DNA of 64,000 bases from Trichuris trichiura (GCA_037903355.1 JBAJFE010000026.1:4278001-4342000); one strand, 5' to 3'; positions 1 through 12,158 are shown, numbered from the stretch's first letter. Made by a program: numbers and translations. Notes: generated by a model not told the origin, from the sequence alone.

Positions 1-278
1 CCAGGGGAGCACACAGCTAGGCGTTAATAAGTAAAAAGTTGAGACACAAATTAAAGTAGAAATGGTTAGTATAAATAGAACCTCAGAGCAATTACAACAG
101 AAAGATTCAATATGGAGGCTACGCTAACAAAGCACTCGCCTAAGTACAGATAGAGTAACAACAGAAGTTTGCATACACAAAAACGTGCCAGCAAAACCCT
201 ATCTGGTTGCTATCAATATGACATACATCACCTTTGTTACTGCGCCTCGTGTACCATAATGACAAAACGCATTTATTG

Positions 279-3200
279 TCAATAATATTCTGCGTGCGCT
301 GGCCAGTTGGTTGTCCGTATTTTCAAGAGATAATTCTCTGATAGAAAGACTTTGCTTCTCGTAAAAAGCTGAGCAGCGTAGGAAACGAGTATAACAATGA
401 CCACCATGGTCACCGCTATAACGTAGTGGCATATACTTTCTCCAATTTCTAGCCAACTGCCAGTATCTTTGAATAACAGGAGAAATTGCTGAAATGATGC
501 AAATATGCTCTCTGAAGCAAAGAGAATACAAAGCTTGATACCATGGCTTGAAAGTCACCAGTGATCACTACCAGCCAGTAAAATATTTCCAACCTACTAC
601 TGGTAAACATGGCAAGTGTGCAGAGAGAGCAACAAGCAATCAGCCAAGGAATAGCCACTTTTATCACGAGCAAAAAACTTGTAACAAATGGGTGGTATCT
701 ATTCATGAAGAGTTTAACAAAGTAAGGACGGAAGCTATTCACGCTCGCCAAACTGCTTGTACCTAAAGTAAAAATTATGAATACAGTGAGACACCAGATG
801 TACGAAACTGACCAAAAAAGCCAAGGAAAAGAAAGAAAACGAAGAAGAGAGCTCGTCGTGCATCGTCGACTTTAACAGCAATATTTCTGGAACCAAACAA
901 ACTTTCTTGCCGAAAGTCCCACCTGAGTACCCATGAAGACGGCAACTTAGTTTCGACTGCAACCCATACGTACATGTGCGTTGTGTAAATGACAAAGAAT
1001 ATGGGTTCGTAACTGACGCTCATCAGTGTAAACGATAATAACAGAGAGAAGGCAATAACTGACAACCTGTCAACGACAAGTGAACTGACCAGAAATGGGA
1101 AAAGAAATGACATGGCTAGCAATATCCAACAGAGGAAATGCACCCATGTAGGTATAGTCTCCTGGTAACTGACTGCTGCAGGGACATAACTTATCGCTAA
1201 AGTAGCAATTGCTTGCATAACAAAAAGCAGAAGAAAATAAGTTCTCCAGAAGATGAGCAATAACGTGAGAAAACACCAGACGAAGCAAAATAACAGTACG
1301 AGATCATAACGTGGTTGCTGCCCAACGACTGGGAGTAACGTAAATAGACAGTCTGCTATGCAAAGTGTAACAAAAAAGACCCTTAGCCCATAAGAACAAT
1401 CACGTAACGAACATATCCAAACTGCCATTAACGCTATGCATATAATCAAGGCATGCCGGTAGAAGAACGTTAGCACTAACATTTCAATGAAAATTACTGC
1501 TAAGGATACTGAAGCTAGAAGTGTCAATCGGCATGAAAAGATACCTTTAAGATTTTTCCATCTTAAGTTTGCTGCGAGAAAAAGGTAAAACGGCATCACA
1601 GTGTACAAGGTGAAAGTTAAAGGGAACGAATTGCACCATGACAGGAAAAGCACACTTCCAATAACGCCTAATTCGATATTGTTGCAATGAGATAAAGTCA
1701 AATCGAGACTTTCTGATTTGACTAAAATAGAAAATACGCACAATAACCAGGCGCAAAATGAGACAATGATGCAGCAGGTGAGCAAGCGCCATTCATATTG
1801 ATGATAGTATTTCATTCCTTGCAAAACCGTTGGGATCCACTGTTTACAAACGTCAGCCACCGTTGCGTAGCGCTTCTTGGAGAAAAGATATTCCAGCGTG
1901 TCAGCAAGAGTTCTAATCTGTTGCGCTGTCATGTCAGGAAATTCTCGGAAAAAAATTGACCAGTACATTTCGCGCTTTCTCTCCATCCGAACTAACACTT
2001 GCTCAAGAAGTTGCTTGAAATTAGTCAACATAAGGAGAGCCTTGTTTCTTGAAGAAACATTCAAATACTGCAGAGGAAGGACACCGACTGAGTTAGCGGG
2101 GAACGCTGCACCGATCAGGGCAGACATTAGAGGAGCAATGTCAACCTGAGCATTTTAAAAATAAACTCGCTGACAATTAAATTTAGCTGCCACTTACCTG
2201 GTCAACATCCAAAGAAGATGTCGGCCAGCATGCAGACGAAGTCGTGTCCAGCATTCGATTAATCCCAGAGCCCCAAGTTATAAGCGGTGTAAGAGTTTCC
2301 TCTGGAGTGCCACCGCCATGAGAGCCCTGATCGTTCATTCCGTGGTCCGCAGTGAAAACGTATACTGTTCGCCCATCAGCAAAATAACTTTCGATAATAC
2401 GGTGGAGCTCTTCGATACCTTTATCCACCATTCTTATGGCCCTGTCATACATTTCAGTAAGAGGCTGACCAATCTCGTCTACAGTCCCAAGATAGAGAAA
2501 GAAAACTATTTTATTCTGATGGACCATGCTGTTTAAGGTGTCGTTTGTCAAAGTTGAGTTAAGGAATACCTAAAAAAAGGTAGGTGATATTGAAAAACAT
2601 ACATAGACTTCAAAGTAATGAACTCATCGCACATTAATGACAGCGTAACTGCGCGACATAGCGCCTTATATGTACAAAGAGTTTCGTTTTAAGAAAACGC
2701 AAGCTTTGTGAAAAGAAGTTGAAGAACATGTTTTCAAATGACTGCTCACTTTGAAATTATGGAACACCCACTGATCCAACAGGTACGGATTTCGCTCGAA
2801 TTCTTCCATTTGAGCAGAGTATGACTGCGTAAAGACATGAGCTTTCCTATGGCCTGAGAAGAAAATAAATGGCAGAAAATAAATGATTCTTGCATTTCCT
2901 TACATTACCTGGAATACTTTTCGCAAACATTTTAATAACGTTGCGACTTCCCCAAAACCAAGTGTAGCGCGACTGGTTTAAGAAAGAATCGAACATGACA
3001 GAATTTTCTTGCCAACCGCGCTTTACGGCATTTACATCTTCCGGAAAGCCAGATATGATCGCCACATGGCCAGGGCGTGATTCTGTTGGTGGTCTTGCTT
3101 TCGAAACCCCCCAAGTGCCTTCCCGACTCATTTGCCTAAGTTAATAAAATAGCGCGTACTCTAAGCGGGACATGAACCAAAACAAGACAAACCTCAAGAA

Positions 3201-3419
3201 GGGGGACTTCACGGCACCATTAACGTCACATTCAAAAAAGCTTTTGGCTCGTAAGCCGTCCGCCACGAACAGAACGAGCCGATCAGCTGGAGGATCAGCA
3301 TTTGCACTATGAGTTCGCATTCCATGTACAAGGGGTGAGGAATAGTAAACGTCAAAAGCAGCATACAACAAAATCAAATGGACTATTAGACCCAGAAATG
3401 CCCCGGTCAAGGAGATCAT
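279..3419 (-). CDS. PIGN: GPI ethanolamine phosphate transferase 1 (PIG-N), 7 exons
   Basis: Adds ethanolamine phosphate to the first mannose of GPI precursors in the ER membrane. Exons that keep frame with GT..AG borders are 3193-3419, 2909-3135, 2750-2853, 2198-2569, 813-2145, 542-762 and 279-488, giving 897 codons (human PIGN is about 931 aa). Introns are 50-180 bp, mostly 50-57 bp. The N-terminus has one hydrophobic segment and then the luminal alkaline-phosphatase-like domain: [16 protein letters not shown] (catalytic Thr region), [15 protein letters not shown], and [12 protein letters not shown] with [11 protein letters not shown]. The fifth exon encodes the polytopic membrane region, and the last two finish with the family-typical SVNSF and SWLEIG...HYVI signatures. 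The start ATG at 3419 opens the hydrophobic stretch; the frame is open further upstream but no better ATG is seen. Oddity: the usual D-x-x-G-H metal motif reads DEIGQP here, so its histidine is missing (see findings). Assignment of family is very secure; activity is not. Confidence 0.93.
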
Positions 3420-3434
3420 GATGTTCTGCAAGGC

Positions 3435-3897
3435 TGAAGACTCATTTATAAGACTATCAGACCTGAACTGGGCCCGAGTTCAATGTTTGTAGAACTGCAA
3501 GGCACAAGGAAATGCGCACTTTCATCTGACAGAGTCAATTTACGTTGGAAGGCACTTTTTACCAAGAAGCGTAAATTAGGAGATCCTTCCTTTGGAATGT
3601 ACACACAAAATATGGAAATGCACCTGACAGAAAAGGTTGGCAGATTTTCACCTACAGTGTAGTCCGCGAAAACAGTTTCTCAGCACAAAAACAAACAGCA
3701 AGCAGGCGATTCGAAACTAATTGCAGCACTAACCATTCGCAGGCTTCATCAAACCTGCGAATCAATATAAGTTGGCTGATATTTTTGAAGGTAGGAATTT
3801 CATCAATGAAAACTAGTTAGAACGTGAAAAGGTAGTATTAAGCTGAAAAGAAAATTTTCGCTGCTGCCTCCCGCTGCTAGAGAGAGGCGGCAGACTA
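3435..3897. other. intergenic, no gene seen
   Basis: Upstream flank of PIGN. I see no conserved ORF, RNA gene or repeat. It presumably holds the PIGN promoter, but no specific element can be named. Confidence 0.5.
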
Positions 3898-4173
3898 CAG
3901 TGAAACTACCAAAGTTCACCACCTCCTTAAATTAACCGAACTTTGACCAGCCGGTTCTTCGTCCGCTCGTTAATAGGCTCGAGGACAACCTCTATACGTC
4001 GACCACCGTAAGTGGGAAGTTGACCGGTCTGATGAGTGGACAACTTACGGAGCGTCAACTGTAGTCTATTCAGCCGAGCCACTTATACCCACAGGTTCCA
4101 TATGTTGATCACCTCCCTATGTTGACCAGTTTTCTCCAGTCTGTTAGATAGTCAACTTACGGAGGTTCAACTG
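3898..4173 (-). mobile_element. Tigger/pogo-type MITE, degraded copy
   Basis: A non-coding element of about 276 bp. It is the inverted-orientation relative of the element at 27431-27761; both share blocks around TTGACC and AAGTGGCTCGGCTGAATAG. The right end reads as the inverse of CAGTTGAACC, and the left end is degraded (CAGTGAAACTACC after a TA). Repeated TTGACC/GGTCAA words along the body suggest internal sub-terminal repeats that a transposase would bind. Family naming rests on the CAGT-type terminus and TA target site. Confidence 0.6.
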
Positions 4174-4275
4174 CATCTGCTTGGCCATATTAACTAGCTG
4201 ATTTGACCAACATTGCTTCATCATACCTGAATCAATTGCTCTCTTCGCGCTGCTCAGTGTGACTAATTAAAAATA

Positions 4276-5019
4276 CAGTAAAACCCCGTAATTCGGGGGA
4301 ATTGCGTTCCGGTCTCTCCGCGAATTTTGAACGGCCAACGAACTCTATAAACTCATGTCTTTATAAGTTAAACACGTCAGATAAATTAAACGTTCGGGTA
4401 ATAAACAGTATAGTACTGTAGTGTACACGGTAAGCGAATATACGCAGCACTAAAATGTATATACGGGTACCCAAAAGTGCCAGTGTTTATTGGTGATGAT
4501 GAGTTGGGCTGCGCTGGTGCGATGATAAGGTTACTGTACAGCAGAGGAGCTGATTTACGTCTCCATAGGCGCCGAAGCAGATGATTCGTCTGGCTTCAGT
4601 CCAGGAAGCACATCTGCCAGCGTTTCTTTCTCGCTTGTTTCCATTTTTCTCAGGAACACTGTTATAGAAAGCTGCTGTTGTTCTTTCTTCAGTGTGTGTA
4701 GGCGTTTATACGGCTGTAGCTGCCCATCGAAACCATTGCTGAATTTTAATGCGCGAATCATGCCAGGCTCCCATGACTCAACCATTGCTTGAAGATTCCT
4801 CGCTGCCCCCAAGATCTCAGACAAAGCGTTCAAGGGTTAGGCCGTGTTCCTCCACTATGTCTGGCTCCAATTCTGCTTCCCCATCCTCTTCACTTTCGGA
4901 TTTCGTCAACTCCGCCAGCTCGGCATCCGTCAGAAGTTCCGACCGGGCATCAATGAGGGTACTTACTTGGTATCCTCATTGGGTGCAGAAAAAATCCGTG
5001 AATCCGCGGGGTTTTACTG
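4276..5019 (-). mobile_element. internally deleted pogo/Tigger DNA transposon
   Basis: Ends are CAGTAAAACCCCG at the left and its inverse at the right. Both ends abut a TA dinucleotide (4274-4275 and 5020-5021), the TA target-site duplication of the Tc1/mariner/pogo superfamily. On the minus strand the interior encodes only the C-terminal tail of a Tigger-type transposase (acidic LTDAELAELTKSE stretch, then QLQPYKRLHTLKKE near the end). A one-base frameshift interrupts the reading frame near 4825. The DDE core and the N-terminal HTH domains are absent. This is a non-autonomous, decayed copy. Confidence 0.8.
4555..4970 (-). pseudogene. Tigger transposase C-terminal fragment, frameshifted
   Basis: Two overlapping frames together give the acidic and coiled tail of a Tigger/CENP-B-like transposase. 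The downstream frame runs from about 4833 to the stop at 4555 (92 aa) and contains ESWEPGMIRALKFSN and QPYKRLHTLKKEQQQ. The upstream frame (about 4970-4845) carries ARSELLTDAELAELTKSE. A stop and frameshift separate them. No catalytic residues are encoded. Confidence 0.75.
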
Positions 5020-5119
5020 TACTTGTTCCTGGGCTGGAAATGAACTCCTAATAACTGGCGGTATTTTCGCTGCCGTCTATTGAGAGTTCATTTAAAGTCC
5101 AGAATAAGTAGAAGAAAAG

Positions 5120-5635
5120 TAGCAAGGAGAGAAAAAAAAAGAAAAAAAGGAAGAATCAATTTAATATGTGTGTGCGGGCACGGACAACAAAGAGGGCAAC
5201 GAGTGGCCGAGAGGAAAGAAGGTAAAGATCTGGAAAGAAGAGAGTTTAAAACCCGTCTGTTTTAAACAGACGGGTATATCGTTTGTATGCTCGTTGTTTC
5301 TCATTGTTAGTGCTGCTGCCGTCATGGAAGGTCGGTTGGGTGCTCGCTGCGAAGTCTGACTGACTAGGTGAACCAAAGCCCGACGGGTCAAGGATCGACA
5401 TGACGGCTGAGGTTCCCGCCACGGTCGGTCGGACGGAGCGGCTTGCTAACATAATGACCGACCCGACGGCGGCGCACTTAGCGCTAATGACGGGCCTCGG
5501 TGTGGCCCGAAAGCTCCGCGGGTTAAACGTTTGGAAATAAACGTTTTTTAACGAACGGGTAGCAAAGCCGCAAAACTTTTCATTCTGAATAACGCACCCG
5601 TTAGCAAGGAGAGAAGAAAAAAAGGAAGAATCAAT
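5120..5635 (+). mobile_element. ribozyme-bearing repeat unit (retrozyme-like), copy 1
   Basis: Homologous to the unit at 36384-36765: both share, in order, an AGACGGGTA block, GTCGGTTG..GCTCGCT, TCTGACTGAC and GCGCT just before a hammerhead-like core. Here the core is at 5484-5512. The unit is flanked by direct copies of a purine-rich sequence starting TAGCAAGGAGAGAA (5120-5160 and 5602-5635), a 482 bp period. No protein is encoded. The short inverted pair at 5251-5274 (AAACCCGTCTGTTTT.. / ..AACAGACGGG) could form a hairpin. The retrozyme label is an inference from architecture. Confidence 0.55.
5484..5512 (+). ncRNA. hammerhead-ribozyme-like core
   Basis: CTAATGA (one change from CTGATGA), one C, stem GGGCC / GGCCC closing a 7-nt loop, then GAAA. 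The layout matches conserved hammerhead core boxes flanking helix II, but with one extra unpaired pyrimidine and a G-to-A change in the first box. Helices I and III and the cleavage site are not confidently placed. Confidence 0.45.
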
Positions 5636-5730
5636 CCAGAATAAGTAAGCGTAAGTAAGCGAATATTGCAACCAGGTGAGTTGGACGTATTTCTTGCTCG
5701 CTCCAGTGCATTTAAAAGTTACGCAAAAAA

Positions 5731-5951
5731 TACCGTATATTACGGCCTATAAGAACACCCCTCTACCTAAGTAATGGGTGGTGCTAATTGGCCCAGTTGG
5801 TACTTCCTAGGCTCGCATTCGACTTATTAGTCCTATGAGCTGAACAGGAATTCTTCTACCTCAATTAGACTTACTAAGTGATTAACTGGGCCAATCATTA
5901 CTACCCATTACTTAGGTAGAGGGGTGTTCTTATAGGCCGTAATATACGGTA
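5731..5951. mobile_element. MITE with ~50-bp terminal inverted repeats
   Basis: Left end TACCGTATATTACGGCC and right end its exact inverse. The two arms match over about 50 bp with only a few differences, and about 110 bp of unique sequence lies between them. No ORF. A half copy (right arm) lies at about 57280-57353. Superfamily not determined; no clear target-site duplication seen. Confidence 0.8.
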
Positions 5952-6359
5952 ATTTTAACGCAGCATGCTTTAAGACAATGTTCCCCCGCGTCCTTTTGTA
6001 GCAAGAATGTGTCCAGCTTTCATCAGCTGTACAGTTTGTTTATCAAAGCAAGTTCATAACCAGCGCAACATTTTAACTTTGAAGAAACAGACGTTAAAGC
6101 TGACGCGTGCATTTTTCGTAGTTAGAATTGTAATACAGGAGATTGCTTTGGCTAGCTTTGCTGTTAGATTTTGGAAACGAAGCGAAGAAGCAGCTTGTTC
6201 ACGCTCGGGTCAACATTAGTTAAACGGAGTCTTAGACAGGCGCGGTTTATTATTTGCAGCCCGTCTTGATCTTCGTCGGTAGGTCCATAACATTAAATCC
6301 ACGCCCAACCAGGTGCGGAGAGTGAAAAGAAATGAGGGGCTTTGGCGATCTTTCTATCC

Positions 6360-6545
6360 CTATTTCCTTAAGCTATCTGCGCTGATAAGTCGACGATGTT
6401 CTTTCTTTTGGATGTCAGATATTGCTTTTGTTCCAACTCCGTATCTCTCGGTCAAACACCGAACTGGTTCGTTTCCATCAAAAAGCGCTGTTATCTGTGT
6501 CGTCTCTTTTAACGAAAACATACCACATTTTCGTTCCGCTGCCAC
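6360..6545 (-). pseudogene. CENP-B/Tigger N-terminal HTH fragment
   Basis: A 61-codon open stretch containing FSLKETTQITALFDG and RYGVGTKAISDIQKK. This is the CENP-B-type N-terminal helix-turn-helix of Tigger/pogo transposases (family pattern: K-hydrophobic-E..G.....L...YGVG.STI..I). No ATG opens it, it stops soon after the first HTH, and no DDE domain follows. A third, independent Tigger relic in the window. Confidence 0.65.
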
Positions 6546-6579
6546 GTTCAGCAGTAGAACTTCTTTCGTGCCATGACGT

Positions 6580-8240
6580 ATAGATGCTTTCTGCTTTACA
6601 ATGGTCTTACTATGTACGACGATTAAGATACGTAACCATCTCAGCCCTTCTGACAGACAGACCTCGCTGCTGTCGTTCTAGCTAGTGTCATCAGTTTCTT
6701 GGCTACACGGATACAGCGTGAAACGCAGAGGAATGTGCAATCTAGCTAACGCAAGGCTAAGAAGATCAATGGTGAGTAGCAAAGAATGTAACTGCAGAAA
6801 CGATCGCTACGGTCTATACTGAAAGAAAAAGTCAATTCTCTAAAATGTAAAGCTTTTACAAAGAAAAAGATTTCCCGTTTTTGAATCGACCTGGAGGGGT
6901 CGAACTAGTCGCCTGGAGAACCGTGGTGCTATTGCAATACGATAAGTACAGGTGACACAGTCAATAAAATGACTTTTCGGTAATTTTAAGTTCTCCTCTC
7001 GTGTGCTTAGACAAAATGCATAATAAAGTATCCAGTCATTATAGCGAAACAGCAGTTGGTAGCCATCAACACTTACCAACTGCTACGACGTCCTTTGCAA
7101 AGTTCGCCATATTCGCAATATTACAGTCGCATGTTATGCGTGTGTGTGCTAGTGATTATCAAGGGGTGTTAGTGTTCCCCTGGGAACCCTGGGAGATTTC
7201 ACGGGCTGCTGGAAAGCTGAAGGGCGCTGGAGACCTAACGCGCTACTGCGAAAGAAGCAAGTGAAGGCTTTCTTTCGAAGCTGGTTATGTACTGGTTGCA
7301 ATGCAGAATGCAAAATAATAGCAGATAAAAAGTTTTCTTGGGAACTGGAATAACTCCTACCGGCATAACCCACCGTCGCGCAGACTGTGTATGCAAGTCG
7401 CCAGTTTCAACTGTGCCTCCCCTCCTCCCAAAAGACGAGTGGGACGCTGCCTGCAGTTGGGATGGGTGCCCGTGGCATTTGTTGCAATCCGTTTTATCAC
7501 AATGACGTACCAGCTCAACCTACGAGTGACTCACGATAAATGACTTCATGTCTTGCATACTGTTACTCTGCCTTCCAGGATAAATTAAATCTACGCGATT
7601 TCTATTGTTAAACTTTACTATTACGTTTAAAAAATAAAGTTGTGAACTATCATTCATCCTTTTCCATTTCTACGGTTTTTTGTGAGCTGACAAAGCATTG
7701 GTAGGACGGTAAAAGCAGACAAGAATGGACGTACACCATCCACTGGAGTTATCTTTAGGAACGGAAGAGTTATGCCTGGCCAATACTAGCGAAACAGTAA
7801 GTATGGGGGACGCTAGTAAAAGCTGAGCACTGTAGGCAGCCGCTGGCGGGAAAAGGTTGACGAAACTACGAAGTATACTTGATAGTCACTTGAATCTACT
7901 CCACAAGCCGCAAGCGGTATTACAGCTTTTAATAAAGCCAAAGCACCCTGACAAACAGGACTGTGAGAAATAATACAGCAGTAGAAACTTCACGTAAAGC
8001 AGAAATCGTTGAACATTTTTGTAACAATTTCAAAATAGGAATATGGCAACTACATGTTGCTTACTTTTATTACACCGTGCACTGGAATATGGGTAATAGC
8101 GGGTTGCTGAGGTGTCATAAGAGAAACTGAATTGCTCAAACCGTTTAAGCATGAGATACGGTTCCTTTCAAAAGTCGGTAGGAAATTCTTAACAGAAAGA
8201 AAAACGGTTATTTCAAACGTGAAAGTTACCTAACAGCTTA
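6580..8240. other. intergenic, little recognised
   Basis: No conserved ORF. Around 7165-7215 a stretch (CCCTGGGAACCCTGGGAGATTT) looks like a very decayed relative of the hAT MITE found intact at 22218-22422. Otherwise I see nothing. Confidence 0.4.
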
Positions 8241-8243
8241 AAA

Positions 8244-10661
8244 TTAATGTTCGTCGCCCATTATCGCAGCACTGAAGGCCATATCCCAATACTGTTCAAC
8301 CCCGTACTTCTGAAAGAGCTCACGGGCTAGCTTCTCCATCGAACATACCTTGACTTTGAATTCCCCAAAGGCCCTCTTTTTCACAACTCCCTGAAAACAA
8401 AAACTTAATGTTCACCAAGTCAGAATGTCATGAAACCGCAACCTCCCAAATCAGGTAGCATTTGTTTTTAGGCATGTCGGACTTTTCCTTTCCTGGCATG
8501 TCAGCATCTTGCCATCGAATTCGGTGCATCATGAGACGTTTAAAAAACCGAATCTGCTTCGGGCCTGAAAGGTAACCCTTAAACGCGCAAGACAGAAACG
8601 AATGGACTGACCGCCTTCCACGACGACAATATTTATGTCCTTGTGAAGTACAACAATACCGTGTATGTTTAGCTGCTTTGCATTCATCTCAATTTTGAAT
8701 TTCTTCGTCGGATCAGTCAAGTCAAGCACACGGAAAACAGCCACGTGAGTACCGACGATATGGTCATCTTGATACTTTTTAGCTCGCTTGGCGATACGCT
8801 GAGCTGGAGTTAGTTTGCGTTGCAAATTCGCCTGAATATGTTTTTCCAGTCGTTTTGCCATCTGACTGCGTACGTGTGACTCCATTTTAGTTGGATCTTG
8901 TACTGCCTGATTAGCCAAAACTCTCATTAAATTACTTATTTTGACTAAAAATCAAAACTTTTCATCACGACGTCGCGCTAACGTATGCTGTCACCTTTTG
9001 GTTCTGGCGGAGGTTCGAGTCCCAGTCTGATCTTCTCGGTCTTTTCTCGTTGCATTTCTTTACGGTTCTGCCGTCTCAACTTTTTCTGTTCCTTTTTAGT
9101 TAAGTACACTTTTAAGCAACGCCGATCGTTGTGCTCACCAGGTGCCCTAAGCTGGACAGGATGTTCGATGAGGCTGTTCACCATTGGAAAGCTTTCTGGA
9201 CACAATGGAATGTCATAGCTACAAAGAACCTATACAGTGACATATAACGACAGTGCAGTTTTTAAGCATACCTTTCTCCGGGCAGAACGACGGAGTCCCA
9301 CCACTCAATCTTCGGTACAGTTGATTCGGTCTACGAAAAATTAAAATTAATTTAGAGGCAAGAAAACTGGAACTCGTACAAATTCTGAAATTTTTGGAGC
9401 TACCATAGCGAACTTAACCGCCGAAGAAATCCCTGTCTTTTTGGCAGCCTGTGAGATTTCCTGTTCCAAATGGGTCAGCTTGCTTTTCGCGCGCATTCGG
9501 CTGGCAAGCAGTACATACTCGCCTGGTTGAACAAACTTCAACTGACGGCGCGTGCGCGAAACAGGTTTCAATCTAAACGCTTCGAATCAGAATATTCACA
9601 ACTTTCCGACAGAAAAAATAAAAGCATTACTTTAGTCGTTCATCGTAAAAAGCGGAACCTTCTTCACCGTGATCGTGGGTAATCTGAACGGTCTCTTTAG
9701 CGACTCGCGTGAGTACGGCAGCCTTCTCTGCGCGAATATTCGCCTGCGAACATAAAAAAATGTACCTGTAGCTACCCTTTTAACAAATGCAACTTATTCG
9801 TAACTAAAAAGTTGAAATGTACGATAAATAACTATTTCAAAAGGGTCCAAGGGGCAAGTCGAGTGAACGGAACGCAAACCGTACGGTGGCTACACAGAAA
9901 AATAAAAACAACGTTGCATACACACTTTCAGAGTAGGAGTTCGCTGAGTCAGACAGACTGCATGCCCATCCGAATCTACAGTGCGTCCCATATTGTCCAA
10001 AATCAAAGGCTTCGGCTCTCCGGGCTGCTTTTCAAATGCATAAGACAGCAAAGCGGGAAGTTGAGTACCGATTGTCTGCTGAAGTTCAGCAGCACGTGTA
10101 AGCCTCTGCAAGGACTCATTCATAAATTCCTTCGCTTGGTCAGGAGCAATCTTAGCAGGATGAAGCTACAAATCAACAACACCTGAAAAAGTGTGATATT
10201 AGAAAGCAGAATTTACCTTAAGGGCCCTTTTGCGCTCCTCGATCATGCGTTGCGCTTTTGCCATTATTTCTTCAGCCTTTTGACTTTCCGTAAATGAAAG
10301 GTGAGCGCGATTATCCTCACCCGTGACTTCCCTGTTATTCGTCATGTCTTCGCCGTTCCCATAGGCGAACTGTTATTGAAGAAAAACGAATAGAGCAAAG
10401 TAGCGAAAGGAAATCGCGAACGCTTACCCTGGATCGTTTAGTTTCCTGTCTCGGAAAATCCTTGAGATTAAAAACCGTTTCAACTATTTCAGCTACCTTG
10501 TCTTCGCTATCGATCACTTTACGCAACCGCTTTCGAAACTTCTTTTCATCGTAACCACGGTCAAGACCACGGATTACCGCGGATTCAATTTTCTCCGAAG
10601 AATGTCCCAATATCTTTTTTACAACAGCCGCAACCATGTCAATTGATTCCGTACCATGCAT
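8244..10661 (-). CDS. PRPF3: U4/U6 small nuclear ribonucleoprotein Prp3, 10 exons
   Basis: Core protein of the U4/U6 di-snRNP that stabilises the U4/U6 duplex before spliceosome activation. Exons: 10428-10661, 10217-10369, 9926-10165, 9631-9743, 9380-9572, 9272-9330, 8995-9218, 8612-8944, 8443-8564, 8244-8390. All phases agree, giving 605 aa (human about 683). Nearly all introns are close to 50 bp. The N-terminal part is PWI-like and divergent. The middle carries [14 protein letters not shown] and TPTLKANIRAEK, then [26 protein letters not shown] and [13 protein letters not shown], all diagnostic of the Prp3 domain. The C-terminal domain has [19 protein letters not shown] and HRIRW, and ends [11 protein letters not shown]. 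The ATG at 10661 matches the family start; an in-frame TTG upstream is not needed. Appears intact. Confidence 0.96.
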
Positions 10662-11074
10662 ATTACCCGGAAAATAACGCAAAATAGAACAACACAGAAA
10701 TGGTTATGTTATGTCAACCGTAACCATCACGCGCAGGTACAAATTGGCAAAACTGTTCAGCCGTTGTTTTTGTCTCAACCGTTCTGTTCGGTTAAGCGCG
10801 ATCGAAGCAAAAAATTATCAAAGTTTACCTTCTTTACAAATAAAAAATTATTTTTTGCTGTTATACCTTAGTTCAATGGAGCAGTCGTCGAGCGGATGAA
10901 GTCTTTTCCGAAAACTACGCAAAGGTCTTCAGCATGGATTTCTCTTCCACTGTTTCCGTTCGCCAAAATTAAGCTGCACCAGCGTCACCATCTTTTGACG
11001 CACACGGTTAGACGCATGAGCTGATTCGTGCTAGCCGAGTCTAATGTTTGACTTATGACTCCCTTTAGTGCAGG

Positions 11075-11503
11075 TCAGGGTGCATTATATTTTGCTGGCA
11101 ATGTTTCGAAGCTTTCCTTTCCATACAATAGGTTTTCACGGATATACTTGCATTGTTCCGAAACAATGCGTTCTGTCAAGTGACTACCTCCTCTTCCCTC
11201 ATCCCAGTGTGCATTTTCCCTGGCCATGTTTAGCAAGTTTTCTTCCGATGGCGGTTTCGTATATATGCCATTACCTTTGTTCATTGGTTCCTTGTCATGA
11301 GAGTAGTTTATAAAAAGTCCTATGCGTAATTCAATCTCTCTGCCTTTCTTCAGCTTTGCTGGGTCGCTTGGCTCAAGGTGTATTTCGCGCATTGAGAGTC
11401 CCCCTGCAACGCATACAAGCTGGCTTGGAAGAATGACTAGTGACAGGGTGAGATGATAGAAGTATTTGATTCGGCAAACATGGTCGATATCTTTAGGTGC
11501 CAT
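11075..11503 (-). CDS. unrecognised small protein, possible secreted or anchored
   Basis: An uninterrupted 142-codon ORF from ATG at 11503. I do not recognise the family. Residues about 13-34 are hydrophobic (YFYHLTLSLVILPSQLV) and could be a signal peptide or a single membrane segment. The rest is charged and hydrophilic, with one N-glycosylation-type NYS, and ends KYNAP. It lies upstream of PRPF3 on the same strand, 413 bp from that gene's ATG. A single-exon gene or part of a spliced one are both possible; the low-repeat context and amino-acid composition favour real coding sequence. Confidence 0.45.
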   Translation of the reverse strand: MAPKDIDHVCRIKYFYHLTLSLVILPSQLVCVAGGLSMREIHLEPSDPAKLKKGREIELRIGLFINYSHDKEPMNKGNGIYTKPPSEENLLNMARENAHWDEGRGGSHLTERIVSEQCKYIRENLLYGKESFETLPAKYNAP

Positions 11504-11529
11504 AGGTGTCGCGCGACAGTATCTCAACT

Positions 11530-12150
11530 GTTTAACTGTCCACGCTGCCCTTAACGCTCTTATCGATCTCTGATTAAGAACACGGTTTTTTTCAGCGAAT
11601 TGTGCAGCTTACTGTCAATTATACAACATAGTCCCTATTGGCTTGACACTCTGACATCTTTAAATCGGTTCGCCCTTTGGCTTACCTTTGCGGTACCTCT
11701 CGGTTAAACCGCAGTCTTTTCGTATTCCAGGTTCCTTTGGCTTCTTGATGCCGGCCATCTATCTTGTCAAAGAACTGCTATTTCTTGTTTTCTCATTGCA
11801 GAGTCTGTCCGTCAGGCCTTGTCTAAATGCGCAGTACCGCAGCTGTAGTGCAAGTGAAACATCGAAAAAATTTAAGTTTCTGTTGGCTGCAGTGAGCTCG
11901 CTCCACCAAAGCTTAAGCAGATAACGAACTCCTATTCGATCGAGAGGGGGCTATGACCAGCAGGAGTCAATTCACGTGCTGCTGAAGAACAGTATGGAAA
12001 TGAATTTTTAGTATGTGGTCAAATTTAAGCTTCTGTTGGTTGCTTGGGCAAAGGATAAGAGGGGGGCGCCAAGAGGCTAACGGAGCTGGAATGAGAAAAC
12101 ACGGATCGAGCTGTTCTTTGACGGAACGATAGAAAAGCGGCACCAAATCC
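11530..12150. other. intergenic, no gene seen
   Basis: No conserved ORF or RNA gene recognised between the small ORF and the hAT MITE. Confidence 0.4.
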
Positions 12151-12158
12151 CAATAGAG

